From Ignavibacteria bacterium (lineage in GTDB: Bacteria > Bacteroidota > Ignavibacteria > Kapaibacteriales > UBA4661): a stretch of DNA of 64,000 nucleotides. The stretch is taken from NCBI GenBank assembly GCA_014654705.1, contig JACVZY010000090.1, positions 62,001 to 126,000 on the forward strand. The letters run 5' to 3'. The notes under the pieces were generated by a model. It was not told where the DNA came from and made no database searches. It saw only the letters and a program-made list of their open reading frames with translations. Made by a program: the position numbers and the translations under genes. Positions within the stretch are counted from its first letter, which is position 1. Each line of letters opens with the position of its first letter. Positions 47,445 through 56,692 of this stretch are shown piece by piece.

Positions 47445-48341
47445 TCAATAACTCTCCTCGTCCGACGGAAATGTCGAAGTCCGCACGTCGTTGATGTACT
47501 GACCGACCGCTTCCAGCATCCGCTCGCGCATTACGTCGTAGCGACGCACAAAGCGTGGCTGGAAGTCATTCGTAATGCCAAGCATATCGGTATAAACGAG
47601 TATTTGCCCGTCGCAGTGAACGCCTGCGCCAATGCCGATGGTCGGTATCGTCAGTGCTTCGGTGATTTGCCGTGCCAATTCAGACGGGATTTTTTCCAAC
47701 ACAATAGCAAAGCAGCCCGCTCGCTCCAAATCTTTCGCATCGCGCAAAATCTGGTCAGCTTCTTTTTTCTCTGTACCGCGCGTGCGATACGAACCAAACT
47801 GATGAATACTCTGCGGCGTAAGCCCCAGATGCCCCATCACCGGAATTCCCGCTTCGCTGATATGTGCTACAATTTCCAATACCCGATGCCCGCCCTCCAG
47901 TTTCACTGCGCTTGCACCGGCTTCTTTCATTAGCCTTCCTGCGTTGCGGAATGCTTCTTCGGGCGAGATTTGGTAGGACATAAATGGCATATCTGCTACG
48001 ACCATTGAGCGCAAAACGCCGCGCAAAACTGCTTTGGTGTGATAAATAATTTCGTCGAGTGTAACCGGAATCGTGGTTTCGTGTCCTTGTACGACGTTGG
48101 CAACGGAATCACCAACGAGCAGCAAATCAATGCCTGCTTCGTCGAAAATTTGTGCCATCGTTGCATCATATGCCGTGAGGCAGGAAAAACGCTCGCCGCG
48201 TTTTTTGCGTTCTAGCAATGTTTGCCGAGTGACGCGCTTGGTGCGCCGAACAGCAGGTGCACCGTAAATGGGGGTATCGGACTCAGTTTTTTGCTGTTGC
48301 AACGAGGCTTTCGTGCCGAATTGTTTTGTGGGGTCGCTCAT
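47445..48341 (-). CDS. panB: 3-methyl-2-oxobutanoate hydroxymethyltransferase
   Basis: 298 residues, ATG 48341. First step of pantothenate synthesis: transfers the methylene group of methylene-THF to ketoisovalerate. The family block is clear: [40 protein letters not shown] (metal-binding Asp), [27 protein letters not shown] and [20 protein letters not shown]. The first about 30 residues are an extension beyond the usual start and may be dispensable. The remaining pan genes are not here. Confidence 0.97.
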   Translation of the reverse strand: MSDPTKQFGTKASLQQQKTESDTPIYGAPAVRRTKRVTRQTLLERKKRGERFSCLTAYDATMAQIFDEAGIDLLLVGDSVANVVQGHETTIPVTLDEIIYHTKAVLRGVLRSMVVADMPFMSYQISPEEAFRNAGRLMKEAGASAVKLEGGHRVLEIVAHISEAGIPVMGHLGLTPQSIHQFGSYRTRGTEKKEADQILRDAKDLERAGCFAIVLEKIPSELARQITEALTIPTIGIGAGVHCDGQILVYTDMLGITNDFQPRFVRRYDVMRERMLEAVGQYINDVRTSTFPSDEESY

Positions 48342-48413
48342 AAATGCTGTAAAATCTTGTGGTAGAATCTCGTGGTAAATGTGGTATGAGATATATGGTC
48401 ACAATTCAATTAC

Positions 48414-48444
48414 GCTGCAGCCCGCTTTCGCAGTGGGCTGCAGC
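48414..48444. terminator. GC-rich hairpin between convergent or tandem units
   Basis: GCTGCAGCCC (48414-48423) pairs perfectly with GGGCTGCAGC (48435-48444) around an 11-base loop. A T-run lies on the plus-strand side (TTTTTT from 48451), while the genes around it read minus, so its role as a terminator for the SDR gene is not certain. Confidence 0.55.
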
Positions 48445-48464
48445 GTGTCGTTTTTTCTCCGTGC

Positions 48465-49322
48465 TTATTTCTTCGGTTTCATCGCGTGGAACATTTGTTT
48501 CAGTGGCTTACGGTCGAATCCGCTCACAAAGAGATTGAATTCACCGCCCGCCAAGCGTTCGCCGCCGTCAATGGTAACGCACTCGCCAGTGATGTAGCCC
48601 GCCATATCAGACATGAGAAACACTGCCAAATTTGCCAATTCCTCGTGCTTGCCCACGCGCCCCAGCGCCACACGTTTGATGTACATTTCCTGAAGTTCTT
48701 TGGTGGGCATAAGCCGTGACCATGCGCCTTCGGTGGGAAAAGGTCCGGGCGCAATAGAATTGACGCGGATGCCGTATGTCCCCCATTCGTACGCGAGGGT
48801 CGTGGTGAGAGCATACACGCCCGCTTTGGCGCACGCTGAAGGCAGTACAAATGCTGAACCCGTCTCGGTGTAGGTCGTTACGATGCTCAAGATAGAGCCT
48901 TGACGCTCGTTGTTGATAAGGTAATTACCAAAGTGCTGTGTGCAATTAAACGTGCCGTGCAGAACAATATCCACTACTGATTTGAAGCCATTAGGCGAAA
49001 TATCTTCCGATGGCGAAAGGAAATTACCGGCAGCATTATTGACCAAGCCTTCCAGCGAGCCAAATTCTTCCACAAGGCGCTTTATCATTACCCCGACAGC
49101 ATCGAAATCGCGGACGTCCACAGAGTGCGTGAGCACTTTTACGTGGGGCTGCTTTACTGCCTCAATTTCTTTTGCTGCCTCGCGGAGTTTGTCCTCCGTG
49201 CGCCCGCAAATAGCTACGTTTGCGCCATGCGCCGCGAAGTGCTTTGCCATCGAAAGCCCCAAGCCGCTTCCGCCGCCGGTGATGAGAATACTTTTACCAT
49301 TAAGTGTGTCGGGTGTAAACAT
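48465..49322 (-). CDS. SDR oxidoreductase of the 2,4-dienoyl-CoA reductase type
   Basis: 285 residues from ATG 49322 with GAGGAA upstream; a GTG at 49367 is less likely. Rossmann motif GGGSGLGLSMAKHFA near 15, VNNAAGNFLSP near 94-104. The active-site Lys lies in PSACAKAGVYALT and the usual Tyr is absent, as in dienoyl-CoA reductases. C-terminal GYITGECVTIDGG. It would reduce 2,4-dienoyl-CoA with NADPH in oxidation of unsaturated fatty acids, which fits the acyl-CoA dehydrogenase at 25740. The subfamily call is from motifs only. Confidence 0.88.
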   Translation of the reverse strand: MFTPDTLNGKSILITGGGSGLGLSMAKHFAAHGANVAICGRTEDKLREAAKEIEAVKQPHVKVLTHSVDVRDFDAVGVMIKRLVEEFGSLEGLVNNAAGNFLSPSEDISPNGFKSVVDIVLHGTFNCTQHFGNYLINNERQGSILSIVTTYTETGSAFVLPSACAKAGVYALTTTLAYEWGTYGIRVNSIAPGPFPTEGAWSRLMPTKELQEMYIKRVALGRVGKHEELANLAVFLMSDMAGYITGECVTIDGGERLAGGEFNLFVSGFDRKPLKQMFHAMKPKK

Positions 49323-49413
49323 GATAATTCCTCGAAGAAGTGAGATAAAAAAGAGTTGTGGGTTCACTATAAAAATTCACGTTGTCCTGTGCAATCCGCG
49401 CCAAAACAGGAGT

Positions 49414-51954
49414 TCACGCCGCATCATCTAAAAGACGGTCTTTGAAGCGTTGGTACAAATACGATACCAAAAGCAAAACCACGCCCAGCCCAATAAACGA
49501 GCCAATACGATATGGCGTGGTGAGGAACGATAAATCGTAGAGAAATATCTTCAGCACCGACACGCCTGCCAAACCAAGCGCGACGAGGCGTAATGCCCTC
49601 ACGCGACGCACAAAACCGCCAATCATCATTGCTGCCGCATACAGGAGCCAGACCGTAGAGATAGCAAGCTGTTGTGCATATTCGAGCGCTGTGATTTTTT
49701 CGCCAATGGTTGCGTTCTGCTGTACTGCCGCAGGAAGTGCATAGAGCCGCATGACTTGGCTATGGAAGTAGTCAGAGGCTTCGCCCGTGAGGACAGTAAA
49801 AAGCAGCATGAGCGCAATTCCGCCAACCACAGGACGAATGGAAGGAGCGAAGATTGCGGGAAGTGTTGAATTTGTTTTGTCAAAAATTTTCCACAGCCCA
49901 AGCGTTGCGCCAAACGCTACAAGTAGAGCCACGACGCGGTGATTGAGCAGAAATGTCCACTCAATAGCAGGCTCATAAACGAAGCCGCGTAGTATCAACA
50001 TTCCAAAGGTTAGTACCCCAATCAGGAGCGCCATCCACGTTACTTCTTTCCACGATAGTTTGCGTCCTAGCCATGCCAGTATGACGACGAATACCGTAAA
50101 TGCAATGCCCATAATCTGAAACTGACGGTACTCGCCGTGTACTACGGGATACAAGGTAGAGTACGACTGCTCCAGAAGAAAAATATGGCTGAATTTATAG
50201 ATAATGGCGTTTGCTCCCACGATGACCCACGCAAAATGGAATACATTCACAAGGCGGAGCTTCCCGACGCGCTCATCCTGCTTGACAAGGCGAGGAAAGA
50301 GCGCCCCAACGGCAATAAACGCCACCATGCCCACCGTGTACATCAAAAGCGGCAAATCCACAAGCGACAAAAGCGTAGGTTCTTTCTGCGATTGCAGAAG
50401 CGCTTGAAACGGGCTTATCATGTTGTGAAGCGTTTGCCAAAAGAGAAGAAAGAAAAAGACCACCAAGGACAATACCGTTCCTGAAAGGCTCACAAACGTA
50501 TAGCGCCAGCGTATTCCCGCCCAAAAAAGAAAGGCAAACTCGACCGACCACGCAATAATCGTCCATTCTTTATCAAGTAGCTGCGACGTGGCGACAATCA
50601 TTTGGATAATCGCCGTCAGGGTGTAGCGCATAAACGCAAAGCGGTGCTCCGGCTGCTGCACACGAACAAGCTGCGAAGCAAGGAAATAAGCGGTTCCGTA
50701 GAACAGGCTAAAAACAGGCATCCAGCGCGGATGTGCGTCGTAGATAATCGCAAAAAAGGCTGCGTACGAAATACTTGAATTGAGAAAAGAATCTATTCGT
50801 CGCCAGGCGGCATCAGATGTGGAGCGTCCGCTTGCTGCACGGTACAAATCCACCGTAAAAAACATTATCCAGAAAAGCAGCGCAAAGCCAAGCGTCATCC
50901 AGAAATGTTCCAGCGTGGTATAAGCATTCGCATACCAAATTCCGCATACGCCGTAGGTGGCTATAAAACTGAGCGGCTTAAGCACAAACCAATCATCACG
51001 CCTGAGCACCAGTGCCAACATTCCCAGCGACAAAATCGTGAGATAGCTCATCAAACCAAATGGGTTTGGCTGTTCGCTGTGAATGAGTAGTGGTGTGAGG
51101 TAGCCGCCAAACCACGCCAAAAGCGCAATAGAAAGAGCATTATACCGCAGAGCCAGCACAAAACCTATCACCGTAACGCCTATCATACCTGCAAATGCTT
51201 GTACAACGGGCATGAGATGGTAGAAATTATAGGCAGCATAGACCGATAAATACAGCGTGCCAATGCCTGCGCCTGTCAGCCCTTGCGCGAAAATAGGAAG
51301 TTTTTTGCGCTGCATCCGTTCGGCTCCGCCAATAAAAGCAGCGCCCAAGAGTACACCTATCAAAATACGCAACGGCTCACTAATGATGTCGTTATCAAAC
51401 GCATATTTCAGAAAAAAGCCAATGCCAATCACAATCGCCGCCGCACCAATGCGATTAAATAAACGTCCGCCGATGAGCGCTTCCCACTCGGTGTTGGTGC
51501 GTGGCGGCTTGACCGAATGTGGCTTTACGGGAGCCTTGGGTGCTTCGGTGCTTGGTTGCGTTTTGCTGTCGTTGGTGGTTCCTTTCGGTGCAAGTGTGGG
51601 AGGAACAGGTATTGGCGGGGGGGGAGGATGGGCGGTGTCTCGTGCAGCGTCGAAAGAACTTGCTTCCGATGCTGTTTCTTGCTTGAGTGTTTCCAGATCA
51701 ATGAGCGTCGCAAGCTGGTGCGGCTGGATGGTGTGCGACGCGCCCGATGGGTTTGCCAGAGAAGATACTTGTCCGGCACTTATGCCGCCTGGCAAGGAAG
51801 ATTGTTCTACATTGCGCTCCAGAGCACTTAAACGTTTCCGCAAATCCCAAACTTCACGTTCCAAAAAACGTGTTTTGCGCATTGTCGTAAAAAGCATGAT
51901 GAGCGGCAAGAAAAAGACTGCCAAGCCGAGCAGTATGTAAAAAACATCTTCCAT
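49414..51954 (-). CDS. DUF2339-family giant membrane protein
   Basis: 846 residues, ATG 51954. The N-terminal TM (about 3-24) is followed by a coiled coil (MRKTRFLEREVWDLRKRLSAL), a Pro-rich linker (PPPPPIPVPPTLAP, about 105-155), then WEALIGGRLFNRIGAAAIVI, which marks the DUF2339 start, and about 20 hydrophobic segments to the end. It lies in the inner membrane. The family is widespread and its function unknown. The gene lies 63 bases downstream of the PD40/OmpA gene at 52018 on the same strand, suggesting a link to the envelope module. Confidence 0.9.
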   Translation of the reverse strand: MEDVFYILLGLAVFFLPLIMLFTTMRKTRFLEREVWDLRKRLSALERNVEQSSLPGGISAGQVSSLANPSGASHTIQPHQLATLIDLETLKQETASEASSFDAARDTAHPPPPPIPVPPTLAPKGTTNDSKTQPSTEAPKAPVKPHSVKPPRTNTEWEALIGGRLFNRIGAAAIVIGIGFFLKYAFDNDIISEPLRILIGVLLGAAFIGGAERMQRKKLPIFAQGLTGAGIGTLYLSVYAAYNFYHLMPVVQAFAGMIGVTVIGFVLALRYNALSIALLAWFGGYLTPLLIHSEQPNPFGLMSYLTILSLGMLALVLRRDDWFVLKPLSFIATYGVCGIWYANAYTTLEHFWMTLGFALLFWIMFFTVDLYRAASGRSTSDAAWRRIDSFLNSSISYAAFFAIIYDAHPRWMPVFSLFYGTAYFLASQLVRVQQPEHRFAFMRYTLTAIIQMIVATSQLLDKEWTIIAWSVEFAFLFWAGIRWRYTFVSLSGTVLSLVVFFFLLFWQTLHNMISPFQALLQSQKEPTLLSLVDLPLLMYTVGMVAFIAVGALFPRLVKQDERVGKLRLVNVFHFAWVIVGANAIIYKFSHIFLLEQSYSTLYPVVHGEYRQFQIMGIAFTVFVVILAWLGRKLSWKEVTWMALLIGVLTFGMLILRGFVYEPAIEWTFLLNHRVVALLVAFGATLGLWKIFDKTNSTLPAIFAPSIRPVVGGIALMLLFTVLTGEASDYFHSQVMRLYALPAAVQQNATIGEKITALEYAQQLAISTVWLLYAAAMMIGGFVRRVRALRLVALGLAGVSVLKIFLYDLSFLTTPYRIGSFIGLGVVLLLVSYLYQRFKDRLLDDAA

Positions 51955-52017
51955 AGCCGTACTTTCTGTGGATAGTAAAAGCTGTTGTCCTCAACAATAC
52001 TCCGCAAAGCGTGAAGT

Positions 52018-54138
52018 CTAGCGACCGCGTCGCTCTTGGGGAGTCTGCGGGATGGGACGCTCAATCGTTAGCACCAAAGCCCGCCTCAGAATACGTTCTT
52101 GTGGGGTTTCGGGTGCAATAAGCTCAGTCGTGGGTTCGATTTGAATTGCCTGCGTGAGCATCATCGGGGCTTGGCGCTTGAGTTCATCGGCGAGAAATCG
52201 TGCATAGCGCTCAGACTGAGCGCTCATGGCTTTATCACCGAAACTATACGGCGCAATACTCAAATTTGCACCCGAAGCCGATGCGCCTGTCAGCGCAGAT
52301 GCTATCTCGCGCAAAAGTGTTTGCTGTTCGGGTAATAATGTTGGGGTTTCATTACCCTGTGGAACAAGAAAGCGGTAGCGGTCAATAATTTTATCCAGCA
52401 CCCTTTGTGCGCGTTTTTGCTCCAATGGCAGCCGATAAACTGTCAGAATAAGGTCGCGTTTGCCCGCACGCCCTAGCGAGTCTGTGCCGGAGACGCGAGC
52501 TTGCAACTCATCCGGCAGTGCCAACCACGAACTCGGCTCTATGGGAATCGTTGTCGAAAAAGGTAGTGCTACTCCTGCGGTGCGGAAAATTGTATCTCGT
52601 TCGCCGGAGCGTCCTTCAGCCGTCAACGAAAAATTCCACGAACGCAGCAGTATGCGCGGACGCATATCAAGCGCAAGGTCAAGTTTACGAGGCTTGGCAA
52701 TCATGTTCACACCCGCAATCCGCACAGAAGCCGTAATGCGCGGGTCGTTGCTCGATATTTCTACACATCGCACGGCATCTTCACCGGCAAACATCGTAAT
52801 TCGTCGCCGAACAGCATTGGCATCGGAGGCATTGGGTTTTGCCAGAATCCGTCTGCCGTCAATGTTCCAGACGTTTTGCAGATAGGAGCGTACCGCCTCC
52901 ACACGCTGCCGCGCCAGGTCGCTATTGCTGCCTTCGATAGTATTGAGCGTGAGCGTGGCATCGTTAAACTCCGCCATACGTTTGCCCACGATGTTCAGTG
53001 TTTCGGTATAAATGGCAAGTGGGTCAGGGCGAAGATTTTGGGGTGAAAAAGTGCTAATTTCATCGCTAGTGTATTGCTTCAGGTCGCGAGGAAGTACTCC
53101 TGAGTTTGCCTCAAAAACAAGGCACGGCACGAGCGGAATGACATCGGTCATAGAAAATTCTTCCGCCGTGATAAACGCTGTTTGCGTCGCAATTTTGTAT
53201 TCGACCGAAGAGGTAAGTTGCGAAATTGGTACGAGACGTGCCACGTATAAATCAAGTCCTCCCCGTGAACCGGTGCGGTTCGAGGCGAACACGCCGACAT
53301 TACCGGGGAGCATCGCAAAATCGGAATCGTCGTATTCGCTGTTCAGTTCCACTAATGGTACTGGTGGCTGCCATCTGCCTTCGGAGCGCACGGTTAGAAA
53401 AATCTCAAAACCGCCTTTGCCACCGAAACCGTTAGAAGCGAAATACAATGAATCCTCCGACGCAAAGCACGGTGTAATCTCGTCATCCGATGAATTGAGT
53501 ACATCGCTCATATTCACGGGCGGTTGCCATGTACCGCTTTCATCGCGGTTTGCCGTCCAGAGATCAATCCCCCCACGCCCACCCGAACGGTTCGATGCGA
53601 AGACAACGCTTTTTCCCGAAGGCGACAGCGCCGGATGAGCATTGAAGCCATCGGTATTCAGGGCATCCACGGGGTCGGGTTTGACAAAAATGGTGCTGTT
53701 TTGAGCAGCCTGAAAAATGTTGAGAAAAGGACGACGTTGCGTCATGCGAAATGTCGAAAGGAGCGCACTTCCGTCTTTGGCAAAGGTTATGTACGCCTGA
53801 TTATTGCGGGGTTGATTGAGTGAGGTGGTGATACGCTCCGCAAGGGCAAAGCGTGGGCGGGATTCGCCCGTAGTGGCGTCGCGCCGCGCATCGTAGCGGC
53901 TGGTGTAGAGTTCCGCATAACCACTTTGGGCGGACGTGAAGTAAAGCAATTTTTCCAGAAAGGAGTATGCGGGGGCAAAGTCGTCGGCGGTGGTATTGAG
54001 CGCTGCCAAGTTCTGTGGCTCTTCCCATTTGCGGCGCTCCTGAGCGCAAAGTTCTTGTGCGGAAAATATCCCGCACAAGAACTGCACAGCGAATAGTGCC
54101 GCACAATATACCATACCATAGACAAAATCAAGGCGCAT
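52018..54138 (-). CDS. PD40-propeller protein with duplicated OmpA-like domains (second copy)
   Basis: 706 residues, ATG 54138. Signal peptide about 1-32. Propeller blades at about 40-310 read APAYSFLEKLLYFTSAQSGY, HPALSPSGKSVVFASNRSGG, TPCFASEDSLYFASNGFGG and FAMLPGNVGVFASNRTGS. The first OmpA-like part follows (about 330-470: LVFEANSGVLP, ETLNIVGKRM, VRSYLQNVWNIDGRRI), then an Ig-like linker and a second, weaker OmpA-like part (about 600-706). It matches the 43556 protein in order but is more diverged, and the OmpA core motifs are eroded. Confidence 0.85.
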   Translation of the reverse strand: MRLDFVYGMVYCAALFAVQFLCGIFSAQELCAQERRKWEEPQNLAALNTTADDFAPAYSFLEKLLYFTSAQSGYAELYTSRYDARRDATTGESRPRFALAERITTSLNQPRNNQAYITFAKDGSALLSTFRMTQRRPFLNIFQAAQNSTIFVKPDPVDALNTDGFNAHPALSPSGKSVVFASNRSGGRGGIDLWTANRDESGTWQPPVNMSDVLNSSDDEITPCFASEDSLYFASNGFGGKGGFEIFLTVRSEGRWQPPVPLVELNSEYDDSDFAMLPGNVGVFASNRTGSRGGLDLYVARLVPISQLTSSVEYKIATQTAFITAEEFSMTDVIPLVPCLVFEANSGVLPRDLKQYTSDEISTFSPQNLRPDPLAIYTETLNIVGKRMAEFNDATLTLNTIEGSNSDLARQRVEAVRSYLQNVWNIDGRRILAKPNASDANAVRRRITMFAGEDAVRCVEISSNDPRITASVRIAGVNMIAKPRKLDLALDMRPRILLRSWNFSLTAEGRSGERDTIFRTAGVALPFSTTIPIEPSSWLALPDELQARVSGTDSLGRAGKRDLILTVYRLPLEQKRAQRVLDKIIDRYRFLVPQGNETPTLLPEQQTLLREIASALTGASASGANLSIAPYSFGDKAMSAQSERYARFLADELKRQAPMMLTQAIQIEPTTELIAPETPQERILRRALVLTIERPIPQTPQERRGR

Positions 54139-54175
54139 AGCCGTTTGGGATACGTCTCACGTGGTAAAGCGGGAA

Positions 54176-55423
54176 TTATGCGGAAACAGGTTCTTCCGCA
54201 GGAATATCAAGCACACCTTCCCACCGCGCCATGACTGCCGAGGCGAGGCAATTACCAATCAAATTCACGGTCGTCCGTGCCATATCCATGAACGCATCCA
54301 CACCGAGAATAATGGCTATGCCCTCGAGCGGCAAACCAAACTGCACGAGCGTTCCCGATAAAATGACGAGGGAAGCTCGCGCGACGGCTGCCACGCCTTT
54401 ACTGGTAATCATCAGTGACAGCATCATCGTCATTTGCGTTCCGAAGGACAGTTCGACACCTGCGGCTTGCGCCACAAAGATAGAAGCGACAGCGAGATAG
54501 AGCGTCGAGCCATCAAGGTTAAACGAATAGCCCGTAGGCAGTACAAACGAGACAATACGCTGCGGAACACCAAATTTTTCCATGTTTTGCATCGCGAGCG
54601 GCAATGCCGCTTCGCTGGAAGAGGTGGTGAAGGCGATAACTGCCGGTTCTTTGATCGCACGGATAAAACGCAGAAGCGGTATGCGAGCCACGAGTGCAAT
54701 AGGAATCAATACGCCAAGGATAAAGACTGCAAGTGCTCCATAGAGCGTCAGAACGAGCTTGCCAAGATTCCAGAGTACGCCGAGTCCGCTTTGCCCGACC
54801 ACATAACCAATCGCTGCCCCGATGCCGATGGGCGCATAGTTCATGATGATACCGGTGAACTTGAACATCGTTTGCGACAAGCCTTCACAGAAATTCAGAA
54901 CTGTTTCTTTTGCCGGACCGGGCTTTACTTGCGTGAGTGCAATAGCAAAAATGACGGCAAAAAAGACGACTTGCAGTACCTCATTGTGCGCGGCTGCCTC
55001 AAAGAAACTCTGCGGAATCATATGCTCCAGCACACCACTAAAGGTTACTTGCGAGGATTTGGAGGCAAATTCTTTGGCTTCGTTCACCGAACCCGTCAGC
55101 GCAATACCCACCCCGGGCTGCACCAGATGTGCGGCTCCAAGTCCAACAAATAGTGCAATTGTCGTGGCGAGTTCAAAATAGAGAAAGGAGCGCCATGCCA
55201 AGCGCCCTATGCGCCGCACGTCGTCGCCGTGTCCGGCAATTCCCACCACCAGCGTTCCGAAAATCATCGGCGCGACGATGGATTTAATCATTCGTAGAAA
55301 AATTGTCGAGAGGATTTTCAGATTGGATGCTGCTTCGGGAAAATTTGCCCCAAAAGCAATTCCGGCAATGAGTGCCACGAAAATCCATTGTACCAGTGAA
55401 ATACGGCGAATAAAACTCCACAT
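54176..55423 (-). CDS. Dicarboxylate/glutamate:cation symporter (DAACS family)
   Basis: 415 residues from ATG 55423; a longer frame to 55501 exists. About eight TM segments plus re-entrant hairpins. Motifs: FLRMIKSIVAPMIFGTLVVG in TM2-3, TSSSEAALPLAMQNM (the SSS-containing HP1), SFNLDGSTLYLAVAS (TM7), and TSKGVAAVARASLVILSGTL (HP2) leading to DAFMDMARTTVNLIGN in TM8. It imports C4-dicarboxylates or glutamate/aspartate with Na+ or H+. The substrate is not fixed by the motifs I can read. It diverges from ddl. Confidence 0.95.
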   Translation of the reverse strand: MWSFIRRISLVQWIFVALIAGIAFGANFPEAASNLKILSTIFLRMIKSIVAPMIFGTLVVGIAGHGDDVRRIGRLAWRSFLYFELATTIALFVGLGAAHLVQPGVGIALTGSVNEAKEFASKSSQVTFSGVLEHMIPQSFFEAAAHNEVLQVVFFAVIFAIALTQVKPGPAKETVLNFCEGLSQTMFKFTGIIMNYAPIGIGAAIGYVVGQSGLGVLWNLGKLVLTLYGALAVFILGVLIPIALVARIPLLRFIRAIKEPAVIAFTTSSSEAALPLAMQNMEKFGVPQRIVSFVLPTGYSFNLDGSTLYLAVASIFVAQAAGVELSFGTQMTMMLSLMITSKGVAAVARASLVILSGTLVQFGLPLEGIAIILGVDAFMDMARTTVNLIGNCLASAVMARWEGVLDIPAEEPVSA

Positions 55424-55669
55424 AGAGAAAGTCCTGAACAAGAACAGTGTGGGAAAGGAAAGAGAGTTGGTGCGCTTCGCGGGTATGCTTGCAGGGCGCA
55501 TTATATTGAGGGCGAAAGATACGGCATTTTCGGCGTTTTTTGCAAATTATTCTTCGTTCTTCGCGAAATTCCTGTGCGAAATTCGTGTACATATTTCCGC
55601 CGTAATTTCCGTATTTTGAGAATACAAAAACAGATTTCTATTCCACAAACTTTTTTGCCGTCAATCCTG

Positions 55670-56692
55670 ATGAATATTGCCGTACTTATGGGCGGAATTT
55701 CCGCCGAGCGAAACGTTTCTTTTGCCAGTGGAAAAGCTATCGCCGAAGCTCTGCAATCACGCGGGCATCGCGTCGTTGCCCTCGACCCCGCGCTGGGTGC
55801 AAATGGTGTCATTGACCTTGCTACCTTCCAAGCCGATGCCGGACGCGAGCCAACAGCACAAGAGCTTGCCGCATTTTCGCCGAAAAGTTTGCTGGACTGC
55901 GCCCATTCCCCGCACTTGAAAGACGTAGATATTGTCTTTCTAGCGCTGCACGGCAAATACGGTGAAGACGGCTACATTCAGGCGTTGCTGGATATGCAAG
56001 GGATTCGATACACCGGCAGTGCGATGCTTTCAAGTACGCTTGCCATGAGCAAACTCATGTCCAAACGTATTTTTCAAAGTGCCGGCATACCCACACCGCT
56101 ATTTTTGGCGCTTTCCAGCAAAAGTATTCTTGAGAAGGGTGCCGATTACGACCTTGTGGATGAACTCCGCTCCGAACTTGGGGACGGGCTGGTTATTAAG
56201 CCCGATAGCGAGGGTTCGACTGTCGGGATAACGATTGTGCCAAATGGAAATGTTGATGAAATCAAGCGCGGCATCGAATTGGCGGCAACACTTGGCGAGA
56301 TTATTCTTGTTGAGCAGTTCATAGAAGGACGCGAATTGACGGTGGCGGTGCTGGGCGATGAAACATTGCCCATTATCGAAATCCGCACCGATACAGGCTT
56401 CTACGACTACGCCCACAAGTACACCAAAGGTCGCACTGAATATATCTGTCCCGCAGACGTACCGCCGGATGTGGAAGATTTTGTCTCGCAACTTGCTCTC
56501 TCTGCCCACGAAGCGCTTGGGTGCAGAGCATACAGCCGCGTGGACTTTCGCTTGAATGACGAATTTCAGGCATTTTGCCTTGAAGTCAATACGCTGCCGG
56601 GCATGACTGGGACAAGTCTTGTACCAAAGTCAGCCGCTGCCGCCGGAATTGAGTTTGGCGAGTTATGCGAAAAAATTATTGGGTTGTCGTGA
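55670..56692 (+). CDS. ddl: D-alanine--D-alanine ligase
   Basis: 340 residues from ATG 55670, chosen because the family starts NIAVLMGGISAERNVSFASG; the upstream frame adds a non-family tail. Makes the D-Ala-D-Ala dipeptide for peptidoglycan in the cytosol. ATP-grasp fold with ALHGKYGEDG, GIRYTGSAMLSSTLAMSK, the serine loop in EGSTVGIT and the C-terminal FRLNDEFQAFCLEVNTLPGM. The propeller kinase start overlaps its end by 28 bases unless that gene starts at 56719. Confidence 0.96.
   Translation: MNIAVLMGGISAERNVSFASGKAIAEALQSRGHRVVALDPALGANGVIDLATFQADAGREPTAQELAAFSPKSLLDCAHSPHLKDVDIVFLALHGKYGEDGYIQALLDMQGIRYTGSAMLSSTLAMSKLMSKRIFQSAGIPTPLFLALSSKSILEKGADYDLVDELRSELGDGLVIKPDSEGSTVGITIVPNGNVDEIKRGIELAATLGEIILVEQFIEGRELTVAVLGDETLPIIEIRTDTGFYDYAHKYTKGRTEYICPADVPPDVEDFVSQLALSAHEALGCRAYSRVDFRLNDEFQAFCLEVNTLPGMTGTSLVPKSAAAAGIEFGELCEKIIGLS

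Noticed and set aside
51257-51940. 227-codon plus-strand frame opposite the DUF2339 gene
   Set aside because: Shadow of the real minus-strand gene; no homology features.
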